A stretch of DNA of 64,000 nucleotides from an uncultured Eubacteriales bacterium. GTDB taxonomy: Bacteria; Bacillota; Clostridia; Christensenellales; UMGS416. A program made the position numbers and the translations under genes. Shown here piece after piece: positions 7,055 through 15,865 of this stretch (its first letter is position 1; each line of letters starts with the position of its first letter). The DNA is taken from the NCBI GenBank assembly GCA_900542005.1, contig UQLW01000002.1:1-64000 (forward strand), written 5' to 3'. Below the pieces are notes generated by a model. It searched no databases, had not been told where the DNA came from, and saw only the letters and a list, made by a program, of their open reading frames with translations.

Positions 7055-8245
7055 ATGAAAAAATTTCTGTTGCTCCTGGCGGCCGCGCTGCTGGTGGCTG
7101 CCCTGGCCGCCGTCCTTATTCCCGCGCGGCGCGCCCTGGCCCCTGCGACCACTGCGCCGTCGCCCAGCCCCTCGCCGGCTGCGCCGCCCAGCCCTTCGCC
7201 CACGCCGTCCCCAACGCCGTCGCCCACGCCTACACCTACACCCACGCCTACACCTACACCCACGCCGGTGGATATCTTCGCCCTTACCATCAATCCCCCC
7301 GCCTCGCCCAACGCCGCGGCTCCCCTGGCCATTCCCACCTACGACGGCAAAGGCGAAACCACCCACCCCAAGGTGCTGTATTTCCCGGAGGGCTGGAAGG
7401 GCTACCCCTATTGGATGGTGCATACCCCCTATCCCCGCTGTCATAATAAGGTAGAAAACCCCTCCATCTGCGTCAGCTATGACGGGATCAACTGGTTCGA
7501 TCCGCCGGGCGTGGAAAATCCGGTCAGCGGCCTGCCGCCCACCTTTAATAACTATGCCCACTATTCCGACGGCCACCTGCTCATGAAGGGCGATGTCATG
7601 GAGCTCTGGTTCCGCCACAATGGGGGGCAGGATCCCGCCCGCAACGCCGATAACGACGGCGCCCGCATCCTGCGGATTGTCTCCTCCGATGGCATCCATT
7701 GGTCCGAGCCCGAGGAAATGATCCCCAAGCAGGGCCGCAAGCCCCTGCTCTCTCCGGCGGTCATCTGGGAGGACGGCTTCTATACCATGTGGTATTCCTC
7801 CCACGACGGCAAGCTGTACCGGGTCACCTCGCCCGACGGCTCCGTCTGGAGCCAGCAGGAGGCTACCGACCTGGCCTATCCGGGCTATAAGGTGTGGCAT
7901 CAGGACATCATCCGCACCGATTTGGGCTATGAGATCGTATTCTGTGCCAAGGATCAGGATGGGCTCAACGACAACCTGCAGCATCAGGAGCTTTTCTACG
8001 CCATGAGCGAGGACGGCATGCATTGGACAGAGCCGGTTAAAATCATCTCCGCCAACGAGGCCGAGGGCGCTCTGGACAACAACTCCATCTACCGGGCCAG
8101 CCTGGTCAAGACAAGCGACGGCTATCGGATCTATTATGGCGCGATGAGCAACCGCAAGCAGTGGCATATCTATCTCAGCCAGGGGGAAAGCATCGCCCAG
8201 CTTACCGGATACGGCATCACCGATGAAAAGGAGGACGAACCATGA
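7055..8245 (+). CDS. Secreted five-bladed beta-propeller protein, GH43/GH32-like
   Basis: 396 aa. A signal or anchor (MKKFLLLLAAALLVAALAAVLI) is followed by a 45-residue Pro/Ser/Thr linker of TPSP and TPTP units (about 30-72). The C-terminal ~320 residues carry repeats of the form SxDGIHWSEP, WYSSHDGKLYRVTSPDGSVWS and MSEDGMHWTEP, typical of the GH43/62/32/68 propeller clan. I cannot place a full catalytic triad, so it may be a glycosidase or a binding propeller. AAAGGAG lies 8 nt before the ATG. Its stop overlaps the next ATG (ATGA), so it is translationally coupled to the polyphosphate enzyme. Confidence 0.72.
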   Translation: MKKFLLLLAAALLVAALAAVLIPARRALAPATTAPSPSPSPAAPPSPSPTPSPTPSPTPTPTPTPTPTPTPVDIFALTINPPASPNAAAPLAIPTYDGKGETTHPKVLYFPEGWKGYPYWMVHTPYPRCHNKVENPSICVSYDGINWFDPPGVENPVSGLPPTFNNYAHYSDGHLLMKGDVMELWFRHNGGQDPARNADNDGARILRIVSSDGIHWSEPEEMIPKQGRKPLLSPAVIWEDGFYTMWYSSHDGKLYRVTSPDGSVWSQQEATDLAYPGYKVWHQDIIRTDLGYEIVFCAKDQDGLNDNLQHQELFYAMSEDGMHWTEPVKIISANEAEGALDNNSIYRASLVKTSDGYRIYYGAMSNRKQWHIYLSQGESIAQLTGYGITDEKEDEP

Positions 8246-9669
8246 GCCTGCCCGATATGGATACCCTGCAAATCCGCCTGGCGCAGCTGCAGCAGGCGCT
8301 GCGCGCCCGGAAGATCCCTGTGATCCTGCTGTTTGAAGGCTTCGGCGCCGCCGGCAAGGGCACCGTCATCTCCCACCTTATGGTCAACCTGGATCCCCGC
8401 GGCTTCAGGGTTTATTCCACACAGCCGCCCTCCGGGGATGAGCGGCACTATCCCATGATGCACCGCTATTGGAAGCGCCTGCCCGCCCAGGGGCAAATGG
8501 CCATCTTCGACCGCTCCTGGTACCGGGAGGTTACCCTGGCCCCGCTGGAAGAAAAGCTAAAGAAGGCGGAGTTGGAGCGCCGCTACCGCATCATGGAGGA
8601 CTTTGAGCAGATGCTGGCCGCCGATGGTACGGTCATCCTCAAGTTCTTCCTGGATATCACAAAAAAGGAACAGAAGGCCCGCTTTAAGGCCCTGGAAAAA
8701 TCCAAGGATACCCGCTGGCGGGTTACCGCGGCCGATTGGTCCCACCATGAGGAGTACGACCGCCTGCGCGGATACTTTGATGAAGCCATCGCGCGGACCG
8801 ACAGGCCCTATGCGCCCTGGTACAGGATCGATGCGCAGGATAAAAAGCGGGCCCTGCAGCAGGTGTACGCCCGGGTGCTGAGCGCGCTGGAGGATGCGCT
8901 GGAAAAGAAAGCGCCCGGCCCTGTGCCGGGGCTTGCGCCCCTGCCCACGCTGCCGGCCCGCCCGCTGTCCCAGGTCGATCTGTCCGTATCCCAGGAGCCC
9001 GGGGATTACCGCAAGCAGCTTAAAGCCGCCCAGGAGCGGCTTGCCCAGCTCCATAACCGCCTCTATCTGACCCGCACGCCCCTCATTTTAGCCTTTGAAG
9101 GCTGGGACGCCGCAGGCAAGGGCGGAGCGATCAAGCGCATCGCCCGGGCCCTGGATCCCCGGGGCTATGAGGTCGTCCCCATCGCCGCGCCCACCCCGCT
9201 GGAAAAGGCCCGCCAGCACCTGTGGCGGTTCTGGACTGCCCTGCCCAAGGATGGCCATGTGGCCATCTTCGACCGCACCTGGTATGGCCGGGTGATGGTG
9301 GAGCGCATTGAGGGCTTCTGCAGCGAGGAAGCGTGGCAGCGCGCCTATGAGGAAATCAACCACTTTGAGCAGGAGCTAACGGAGCGCGGCGCCATATTGC
9401 TTAAATTCTGGCTCCACATATCGCCCGAGGAGCAGCTGCGCCGCTTTAACGAGCGGCAGAGCACACCCGAAAAGCAATGGAAAATTACCGACGAGGACTG
9501 GCGCAACCGGGAAAAATGGCCGGCCTATGAGAAAGCTGTGGACGAAATGCTCCGCCGTACCCACCGCGGCGGGGCCCCCTGGATCGTGGTGGAGGCTGAA
9601 AACAAGAAATTCGCCCGGCTCAAGGTGCTGCAAAGCGTGATTGACGCCATCGAGGAAGCCCTCCCATAG
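8242..9669 (+). CDS. pap: Polyphosphate:AMP phosphotransferase, two-domain PPK2
   Basis: 475 aa. Two tandem PPK2 domains: residues ~20-215 (FEGFGAAGKGT, FDRSWYREV) and ~265-470 (FEGWDAAGKGG, FDRTWYGRV, TDEDWRNREKW). Each has a Walker A and a Walker B/lid set. Two-domain class II PPK2 enzymes transfer phosphate from polyphosphate to AMP, giving ADP. The N-terminal copy keeps GAAGKG, while the C-terminal one has the more classical GWDAAGKG; usually only one copy is fully active. Cytoplasmic. Coupling to a secreted propeller gene is unusual. Confidence 0.88.
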   Translation: MSLPDMDTLQIRLAQLQQALRARKIPVILLFEGFGAAGKGTVISHLMVNLDPRGFRVYSTQPPSGDERHYPMMHRYWKRLPAQGQMAIFDRSWYREVTLAPLEEKLKKAELERRYRIMEDFEQMLAADGTVILKFFLDITKKEQKARFKALEKSKDTRWRVTAADWSHHEEYDRLRGYFDEAIARTDRPYAPWYRIDAQDKKRALQQVYARVLSALEDALEKKAPGPVPGLAPLPTLPARPLSQVDLSVSQEPGDYRKQLKAAQERLAQLHNRLYLTRTPLILAFEGWDAAGKGGAIKRIARALDPRGYEVVPIAAPTPLEKARQHLWRFWTALPKDGHVAIFDRTWYGRVMVERIEGFCSEEAWQRAYEEINHFEQELTERGAILLKFWLHISPEEQLRRFNERQSTPEKQWKITDEDWRNREKWPAYEKAVDEMLRRTHRGGAPWIVVEAENKKFARLKVLQSVIDAIEEALP

Positions 9670-9735
9670 CCCAGCGCTGCCCTGGCCCGACCGGCAAGGG
9701 CGGCTTGGCTTTTCCGCCCATACGGCCCCGGCTCA

Positions 9736-9765
9736 TTGCGGCGTTTTCCCCTGCTGTGGTAAAAT
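9736..9765 (+). promoter_or_regulatory. Promoter of the GH2 gene
   Basis: TTGCGG (9736-9741), 18 nt, TAAAAT (9760-9765), then a leader of about 80 nt before the ATG at 9852. Confidence 0.5.
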
Positions 9766-9851
9766 GGTAAGGCCCCGGCCCGGGGATCAACCGCGCAGCG
9801 CCTACTGCCGGGCAGCACAGAGAGCAGGGAACATCCCTGCAGGAGGAATGC

Positions 9852-12140
9852 ATGAACGAATATGAACAATCCCTCAACGGCTCCTGGCTGCTGGCCTGGG
9901 ACCAGCAGGGCCAGGGGGCCCGGCCCACCACGCTGGAGGGCATCCGCGCCAGCGGGCTTCCCACCGCGCCCGGACAGGTGCCCGGCAACTTTGAACTGGA
10001 CCTGGAGCGGGCCGGCGTGCTGCCGGAGCTCTTCATGGGGCAGAACATCCTGCTGGTCCAGGCCTATGAGCGCGCGACGGTTTTCTATGGCCGCAGCTTC
10101 CGTTATGACCGCCCGGTCACAGGCCGCGAGGAGCTGCTGCTGGAGGGCGTGGATACCTATGCCGACTTCTACCTCAACGGCCGGCTGATCGGTTCCACCG
10201 ACAACGCCCTCATTCCCCACCGCCTTCCCCTGCCCGGCCTGCGCCAGGGGGAAAACGAGCTGGTCTGTGTGCTGCGCTCCTGCCTGGCCGAGGCCGGCAG
10301 CCACCCGGTCAGCGTGGGCGATTATGCGCTGCATTATAACTATGCCTCCCTCCGGGTGCGCAAGGCCCCCTCGGCCTATGGATGGGATATCATGCCCCGC
10401 ACCGTAAGCTGCGGCCTTTGGCGCGGCGTTTCCCTCATCCTGGCGCCCGAGGCCCGCATCGAGCAGGCCTATCTCTACACTGCCTCCCTGGAGGCCGGCC
10501 GGGCGGACCTGCGGCTGTTCTATGAGCTCCGCCTTCCGCAGGGGCAGGATGGGCGCTATCGCCTGCACCTGTCCGCCCGCTGCGGGGACAGCGCCCTGGA
10601 GCATACCTTCACGCCCTTCTGGCAGGCTGGCCAGGAAAAGCTTTCGCTTCCGTCGCCCCGCCTGTGGTGGCCCCGGGGCCAGGGCGAGCCGAACCTCTAC
10701 GATTGCCGCCTGACGCTGTATCATGGGGATGCGGTTGCCGATGAAAGGGCTTTCACGCTGGGCGTGCGTACGGTGGAGCTTTCCCGTACCAGCCTGACCG
10801 ACGAGGCCGGCAGCGGCGACTTTTGCTTTGTCATCAATGGCCGCCGGGTCTTCCTGCTGGGGACCAATTGGGTGCCGGCCGACGCCTTCCACTCCCGGGA
10901 TGAGGCGCGGATCCCCGCCATCCTCCAGCTGGCCTGGGACAGCGGGGTTAACTGCCTGCGCTGCTGGGGCGGCAACGTCTATGAGGATCACGCCTTTTTT
11001 GCCGAATGCGACCGCCGCGGTCTGGTGGTGTGGCAGGATTTCGCCATGGCCTGCGGGCTGTATCCTCAGGACGACGCCTTTGCCGCAGCCCTGCGGACCG
11101 AAGCGGTGGCCATCGTCCGCCGCCTGCGCCAGCATCCCTCCTTGATCCTGTGGAGCGGCGACAACGAATGTGACCGCGCGGCCCAGTGGAGCGGCAGCGG
11201 CCGCGATCCCAATGGCAACCGGCTGACCCGGCGCGTACTGCCCGAGGTTGTTGCGTCCGAGGACGCCTGCCGGCCCTATCTGCCCTCCTCGCCCTATATC
11301 GACGAGGCCGCGCAGGCCGCCGGCGCCCTTCATCTGCCGGAGGATCATCTCTGGGGGCCGCGGGATTATTATAAAAGCGCCTTTTATCTGGGCTCCACCG
11401 CCCACTTTGCCAGCGAAATGGGCTACCATGGCTGCCCGCATCCGGCATCCATCCGCCGCTTCATTCCCCAGGATGCGCTGTGGCCCTGGCAGGGCAACGC
11501 CGATTGGCTGGTCCATGCCGCCAGCCCCCAGGCGGATTTTGATGGGCCCTATGCCTATCGTATTGGGCTGATGGCCCGCCAGGCCGAGCTGCTGGTGGGG
11601 CCGGGCTGCCAGGCGAACCTGAACGACTTCGCTCTGGCCAGCCAGCTCTCGCAGGCTGAGGCTATGAAGTTTTTCATCGAACGCTTCCGCAGCCAGCGCG
11701 GGCGGCGCACCGGCCTGATCTGGTGGAATATTATGGACGGCTGGCCGCAGTTCTCCGATGCTGTGGTCGATTACTACGGCGCGAAAAAGCTGGCCTTTTA
11801 CGCAATAGCTGCCAGCAGCCGCCCCCTGCAGCTGATGGCCGACGAGGAAGGCCGCCTCCTGGCGCTGAACGATACCGCTCAGCGCCGGCCGTTGACGTAT
11901 CGGGTCAAGGATCTCTGGGCCGGCGACGAGGTATGCTCCGGTTCTGCCTGTGCTGCAGCAGATGCCGTTACGCGCTTGACCCAGCTGCCCCTGCGGGAGA
12001 AGGCCCTCTACCATATCGTCTTCACCGCCGGCGGGGAGACGGGCTCCAACCATTACCTGATGGGCCAGCCGCCCTTTGACCTGCATAAGCTCAAATGCGC
12101 CCTGCCCATCCTCTTCCCCCAATACCAATTCATGCAATAA
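9852..12140 (+). CDS. Glycoside hydrolase family 2, beta-mannosidase-like
   Basis: 762 aa, cytoplasmic (no signal peptide). The order is sugar-binding jelly-roll (LNGSWLLAW... PGNFELDL, ~1-170), Ig-like domain, then TIM barrel (FLLGTNWVPADAFHSR, ~330-640). The catalytic acid/base is probably E in WSGDNECDR and the nucleophile E in FASEMGYHG, as in beta-mannosidases (WNGNNE / SEFG). It is slightly shorter than the usual 820-870 aa, so one C-terminal beta domain may be missing. Expected to cut beta-mannosides or related glycosides taken into the cell. AGGAGG lies 5 nt before the chosen ATG. Confidence 0.85.
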   Translation: MNEYEQSLNGSWLLAWDQQGQGARPTTLEGIRASGLPTAPGQVPGNFELDLERAGVLPELFMGQNILLVQAYERATVFYGRSFRYDRPVTGREELLLEGVDTYADFYLNGRLIGSTDNALIPHRLPLPGLRQGENELVCVLRSCLAEAGSHPVSVGDYALHYNYASLRVRKAPSAYGWDIMPRTVSCGLWRGVSLILAPEARIEQAYLYTASLEAGRADLRLFYELRLPQGQDGRYRLHLSARCGDSALEHTFTPFWQAGQEKLSLPSPRLWWPRGQGEPNLYDCRLTLYHGDAVADERAFTLGVRTVELSRTSLTDEAGSGDFCFVINGRRVFLLGTNWVPADAFHSRDEARIPAILQLAWDSGVNCLRCWGGNVYEDHAFFAECDRRGLVVWQDFAMACGLYPQDDAFAAALRTEAVAIVRRLRQHPSLILWSGDNECDRAAQWSGSGRDPNGNRLTRRVLPEVVASEDACRPYLPSSPYIDEAAQAAGALHLPEDHLWGPRDYYKSAFYLGSTAHFASEMGYHGCPHPASIRRFIPQDALWPWQGNADWLVHAASPQADFDGPYAYRIGLMARQAELLVGPGCQANLNDFALASQLSQAEAMKFFIERFRSQRGRRTGLIWWNIMDGWPQFSDAVVDYYGAKKLAFYAIAASSRPLQLMADEEGRLLALNDTAQRRPLTYRVKDLWAGDEVCSGSACAAADAVTRLTQLPLREKALYHIVFTAGGETGSNHYLMGQPPFDLHKLKCALPILFPQYQFMQ

Positions 12141-12152
12141 GGAAGAAATTCA

Positions 12153-13028
12153 ATGCAAATATCTCAGGAAAACCGTGTTCTAATGGCTGCTATGCAGCAG
12201 GGCGAAGCCACCGAGTCGCTCATCTACCGCCGGATTGCCGCACGGGTGCGGGATGACCACAACCGCGCCGTACTGCTGCGCATCGCCGAGGAGGAGGCCG
12301 CCCATGCCCAGCGCTGGCAGCGCTATACCGGCGTGGAAGCCCGCCCCCAGCGCTGGAAGGTGCTGCTCTATACCCTGCTGGCCTGGGTCTTTGGCTTTAC
12401 CTTTGCCGTTAAGCACATGGAAAACGGCGAGGAGAACGCCCAGGACCGCTATGACCGCCTGGCCCTTGAGGTGCCCGAGGCTGCCCAGATCCGTGCCGAC
12501 GAGCAGCGGCATGAGGCGCAGTTGCTGGCCATGCTGGACGAGGAGCGGCTGCGTTATGTCGGCTCCATGGTGCTGGGCCTGAACGACGCCCTGGTGGAGC
12601 TGACCGGAACCCTGGCCGGCCTCACCTTCGCCTTGCAGGATAACCGGCTGGTGGCCTTATCGGGCCTTATCACCGGTATTTCGGCCACCTTCTCCATGGC
12701 CTCGTCGGAGTTTCTCTCCGCCCGTTCCTCCGGCCGCAGCGACGCGCTGAAGTCCTGCGTCTATACCGGTATCGCCTATCTTATAACCGTCGCGCTCCTG
12801 GTGCTGCCCTATCTTCTGCTGCCCGCCGGAAGCTATGCCGCCAGCCTGGCCGTCATGCTGGTGATCGTGGTGGCCATCATCGCCCTGTTCAACTACTACA
12901 TCGCTGTGGCCCAGGGGCTCTCCTTCCGCCGCCGTTTTGGCGAAATGGCCGCCATCTCCCTGGGCGTTGCCGCCCTTTCCTTTGCCGTGGGCCTGCTGGT
13001 CAAGGTCTTTTTAGGCGTGGATGTATAG
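12153..13028 (+). CDS. Ferritin-like/VIT1-CCC1 fusion membrane protein
   Basis: 291 aa. Residues ~1-130 are a ferritin-like (rubrerythrin-type) helical domain with EEEAAHAQRW and ADEQRHEAQLL metal-binding pairs. From ~135 on it is a VIT1/CCC1-family transporter with LGLNDALVELTGTLAGLT and four or five membrane helices. Such proteins export or sequester Fe2+ or Mn2+, the ferritin part sensing or handing over iron. It follows the GH2 gene by 12 nt with a GGAAG site and is probably co-transcribed. Confidence 0.88.
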   Translation: MQISQENRVLMAAMQQGEATESLIYRRIAARVRDDHNRAVLLRIAEEEAAHAQRWQRYTGVEARPQRWKVLLYTLLAWVFGFTFAVKHMENGEENAQDRYDRLALEVPEAAQIRADEQRHEAQLLAMLDEERLRYVGSMVLGLNDALVELTGTLAGLTFALQDNRLVALSGLITGISATFSMASSEFLSARSSGRSDALKSCVYTGIAYLITVALLVLPYLLLPAGSYAASLAVMLVIVVAIIALFNYYIAVAQGLSFRRRFGEMAAISLGVAALSFAVGLLVKVFLGVDV

Positions 13029-13066
13029 GCTCCCGCTATAAGGCCTGCGGATGCAGCCCATCAGCC

Positions 13067-13117
13067 TCAGGCATAGAGAAAGCCCCCGGAAAATCCGGGG
13101 GCTTTCTCTATGCCTGA
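13067..13117. terminator. Very long bidirectional terminator hairpin
   Basis: Perfect 24-bp inverted repeat with an AAA loop (13067-13090 and 13094-13117). It overlaps the last three codons and stop of the minus-strand MATE gene, so it is both coding and structural. It separates two converging genes. Confidence 0.85.
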
Positions 13118-14472
13118 TAGGAGGGCGGGTTGGCGGTCCGGCGCCGGTATACGCGGTAATAGGAGCAGGCCAACAAAAGGCCCGCTCCCAGCCAGCCCAG
13201 CGGGCTTGCCAGGTATATGCCCCAGCGCCCTATCCATCCCGGCAGCAGCAGCACCGACGCGATGCGCAGCCCCAGCTCTACAAAGCCGGAAACCGTCGGC
13301 GCGAAGGCGCTTCCCATCCCCTGCAGGCCCGAGCGGTACAGGCACAGCAGAAACATAAGCGGTGCGGCTATGGCCAGCACAACCAGATACGCATAGCCCG
13401 CCTGCAGGATTTCCTCCAGCGCCCCGGGTTCGCCGGCGACCAGCAGGCGCAGGAGCCCCTTCCCCCAAACCAATAGCGCCACGGCCACGGCCGCCGAGGT
13501 GGCCAGCATCAGCCCCACGCAGCACCGCAGGCCGGCCCGTATCCGCTCCATACGGCCCGCTCCATAGTTCTGCGCGCTGAAATTGGCATAAGCCCCGTCC
13601 AAGGCGCTGCCGGCCAGCGTAACCAGATTGAAGTACTTTTCCGCAGCCGCCATTGCCGCCACAAACAGGGTGCCGTAGCCGTTTATCGCCGACTGCACAA
13701 ACAGCCCGCCTGCCGAAATCACGCCGTTGCGGAAGGCCATCGGGCCGCCCAGCCGCAGCAGCTCCCGCACAAGCCTGGCCGGCGGCGAAAACGACGCCCG
13801 GGACAGCCTGATCTCGGGAATATTCCGCAGCTTACCGATGCAGTAGGCCAGCGACGCCAGCTGAGCCGCCACCGTGGCAAGGGCCGCCCCGGCCGTCCCC
13901 CATCGAAAGGCCCCGACAAAGAGAAAATCCAGGGCGATGTTCAGCCCGCAGGAAACCACGCTGCCGGTAATGGGCGCCCGGCTGTTGCCCAGGGCCTGCA
14001 GCAGGGTGCTGGAAAGCCGGTTGAAAAGGGTCGCCGGGAGGCCGGCGAAGATCACCTGCAAATAAGCGGCGGCCTCCGGACGGATACCGGCCGGCGTGCC
14101 GGTTAACGCCAGCGCCGGGCCGACCGACCATAGCCCCAGCGCAGTCAGGGCTGCGCCAATCCCCGCCGACAGCAGGATGGACGCCGCCACCGCCTGCCGT
14201 AGCCCCTGCCATTGCCTGCGCCCAAAAAGCTGGGCGAAAACCACACCAAAGCCCTGCGTAAGCCCAAGGATGATATCTACCGCCAACCAGCTTAGGGAGC
14301 CCGCCGCCCCCACCGCTGCAAAGGCGTCCACGCCAATCAGCCGTCCGACTATCGCGCTGTCCGCCGTGGTATAAAGCAGCTGGCACAGGCCGCCCAGCAA
14401 AAGCGGGACGGCAAAACGGACCAGCAGGCCCAGGGGCTGGCCCCGGGTCATATCCGTTGTCTGGTTCATCAT
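13108..14472 (-). CDS. MATE family efflux transporter
   Basis: 454 aa, about 12 helices. MATE features: RFAVPLLLGGLCQLLYTTADSAIVGR near the N-terminus, then a second homologous half (LRLGGPMAFRNGVISAGGLFVQSAIN). Exports cationic drugs or metabolites with H+ or Na+. The start at 14472 is preferred because AAAGAGG precedes it, while an upstream ATG (14490) has no RBS. The gene is preceded by a promoter, an 18-codon ORF and a long-range terminator-like stem, an arrangement typical of ribosome-mediated attenuation of resistance genes. Confidence 0.88.
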   Translation of the reverse strand: MMNQTTDMTRGQPLGLLVRFAVPLLLGGLCQLLYTTADSAIVGRLIGVDAFAAVGAAGSLSWLAVDIILGLTQGFGVVFAQLFGRRQWQGLRQAVAASILLSAGIGAALTALGLWSVGPALALTGTPAGIRPEAAAYLQVIFAGLPATLFNRLSSTLLQALGNSRAPITGSVVSCGLNIALDFLFVGAFRWGTAGAALATVAAQLASLAYCIGKLRNIPEIRLSRASFSPPARLVRELLRLGGPMAFRNGVISAGGLFVQSAINGYGTLFVAAMAAAEKYFNLVTLAGSALDGAYANFSAQNYGAGRMERIRAGLRCCVGLMLATSAAVAVALLVWGKGLLRLLVAGEPGALEEILQAGYAYLVVLAIAAPLMFLLCLYRSGLQGMGSAFAPTVSGFVELGLRIASVLLLPGWIGRWGIYLASPLGWLGAGLLLACSYYRVYRRRTANPPSYQA

Positions 14473-14506
14473 AATACGCCTCTTTCCCATGTTGCTTTTA
14501 TGGTGG

Positions 14507-14597
14507 AAAAAGGCCTGAAAAGGCGCAGTCTACCCAGCCGGCTGCCGCCTATTGTCCATCCGCGGAACGCCTCCCGCTATGACCGCCTTCTCAGGCC
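14507..14597 (-). terminator. Attenuator-like long-range stem before the MATE gene
   Basis: 14-bp stem (14584-14597 with 14512-14525, one G-U pair), 58-nt loop, then five T on the minus strand (14507-14511). The 5' arm contains the stop codon of the short ORF at 14591-14647. The loop holds alternative pairings, for example GCGG...CCGC. Confidence 0.65.
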
Positions 14598-14647
14598 ATA
14601 TGGGAGGCGTCCACGCCGGCTGGCGGTATCGAAAACGCTATGATCAT
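14591..14647 (-). CDS. Putative 18-aa leader peptide of the MATE gene
   Basis: Codes MIIAFSIPPAGVDASHMA with GGAGG 7 nt before the ATG. It lies between a plausible promoter (14671-14720 area) and the attenuator stem, and its stop is inside the stem's 5' arm. A ribosome stalled in the peptide (note IPP) would occupy the arm and free the downstream gene. Family unknown; this is read from context only. Confidence 0.5.
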   Translation of the reverse strand: MIIAFSIPPAGVDASHMA

Positions 14648-14686
14648 CGTAGTTCCTCCAGATATGAAAAAGAGATAGGCCCCATC

Positions 14687-14715
14687 CACTGTAGCATGGC
14701 GCACCCTAAAAGTAA
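14687..14715 (-). promoter_or_regulatory. Putative promoter of the leader peptide/MATE unit
   Basis: TTTACT, 17 nt, TACAGT on the minus strand, about 40 nt ahead of the leader-peptide ATG. Both boxes are moderate matches. Confidence 0.45.
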
Positions 14716-14785
14716 AGGCAGGCAGCCAAAACCCCTGCGTAAAGGGGAGGGAAGCGTACCCAGCGCCGCGGGCCTGTCACAAAAC

Positions 14786-14822
14786 AAAACGATGGGGGAC
14801 CGTGTCCTGCTCCCATCGTTTT
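14786..14822 (-). terminator. Terminator of mrp
   Basis: AAAACGATGGG (14786-14796) pairs with CCCATCGTTTT (14812-14822). The minus transcript continues TTTTGTTTTG. It ends the Mrp gene before the MATE leader. Confidence 0.75.
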
Positions 14823-14865
14823 GCCGGTTTTGTCCCCGTCGCCTTTTGGGGGCGATTGGGCTGTT

Positions 14866-15732
14866 TTATGCGTTCAGCAGCGCCTCAGCAGCATCCAGGG
14901 CGACGCAGAGGGTATCCTCCACCTCGGCCTGGCCAATGCGTCCGGTATCGGCCAGCCGGGCCTTATCCGGGTCGATGGGCAGCTGGGCAAGCAGCGGGAG
15001 GCCCGCCTCCTGGGCGGCCTGCTCCGTGTGGCTGGCGCCGAAGATCGGAATCTTCTTGCCGCAGTCGGGACATGCCAGATAGCTCATGTTCTCCACCAGG
15101 CCCAGGATCGGAACATCCATCATCCGCGCCATGTTGGTAGCCTTCTTAACGATCATGCCCACCAGCTCCTGGGGCGAGGTTACGACGATGATGCCGTCCA
15201 CCGGGATGGACTGGAACACCGTCAGCGGCACATCGCCGGTTCCCGGAGGCATATCGATAAACAGCACGTCAAGATCGCCCCAGATGACGTCGGTCCAGAA
15301 CTGCTTCACCACGCCGGAAAGCACCGGGCCGCGCCAAATGACCGGCTGATCCTCCTCCTCCAGCAGCAGGTTGATGCTCATCAGATCCATACCGTCGGCG
15401 CTGCGCTGGGGCAGGATACCCATCTCCGTGCCCTCCGCCTTCTCATGCACGCCGAACATCATGGGGATGGAGGGGCCCGTAATGTCCGCGTCCAGGATGG
15501 CCACCTTGTGCCCGCGCTTCTTCATGCCGGCGGCCATAAGGCCCGTAACCATGGACTTCCCTACGCCGCCCTTGCCGCTGACCACGGCAATGACCTTGCG
15601 GATGTGGTTCATGGCATTCGTCGGCACCTGCAGGCTTTCCGCCCCGCCCTGGGGGTTCTTGCTGCAACCAGCGCACTTGTCGAGCGTACCGCAAGTACCC
15701 TCTTCACATTCAAGCTCTTCACGCTTGTCCAT
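14866..15732 (-). CDS. mrp: Mrp/NBP35-type Fe-S cluster carrier ATPase
   Basis: 288 aa. Deviant Walker A SGKGGVGKS at ~52-60, then DADITGPSIP and DMPPGTGD. Near the C-terminus is a CPDC pair that bridges a 4Fe-4S cluster between two subunits. The N-terminal ~35 residues are Cys-rich (C9, C14, C20, C23), like the NBP35 extension. Delivers Fe-S clusters to apo-proteins, which fits a genome with many Fe-S enzymes such as the hydrogenase. AGGAG precedes the ATG; monocistronic with its own promoter and terminator. Confidence 0.93.
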   Translation of the reverse strand: MDKREELECEEGTCGTLDKCAGCSKNPQGGAESLQVPTNAMNHIRKVIAVVSGKGGVGKSMVTGLMAAGMKKRGHKVAILDADITGPSIPMMFGVHEKAEGTEMGILPQRSADGMDLMSINLLLEEEDQPVIWRGPVLSGVVKQFWTDVIWGDLDVLFIDMPPGTGDVPLTVFQSIPVDGIIVVTSPQELVGMIVKKATNMARMMDVPILGLVENMSYLACPDCGKKIPIFGASHTEQAAQEAGLPLLAQLPIDPDKARLADTGRIGQAEVEDTLCVALDAAEALLNA

Positions 15733-15806
15733 TGCTTTTCTCCTTTGTAAGATGATAAACGGAACAGATTTCCCTACAAAACGCAGGAATTTCCGCTGAC
15801 GATTAA

Positions 15807-15835
15807 ATTGTACGGCGCGGCTGACGCTTTGTCAA
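15807..15835 (-). promoter_or_regulatory. Promoter of mrp
   Basis: TTGACA (15830-15835), 17 nt, TACAAT (15807-15812) on the minus strand. Confidence 0.8.
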
Positions 15836-15865
15836 CCGCGCCTGCACGAATTCTGTCTTTTCCGG

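Noticed and set aside
7183..7263. TPTP-coding tandem repeat as a possible CRISPR or minisatellite
   Set aside because: Short hexamer-like repeats encode a Pro-Thr linker in frame; there are no spacers and no palindromic repeat units.
9525..12137. 870-codon open frame on the minus strand across the GH2 gene
   Set aside because: Antisense shadow of a well-supported GH2 enzyme. Composition is typical of a reversed GC-rich frame.
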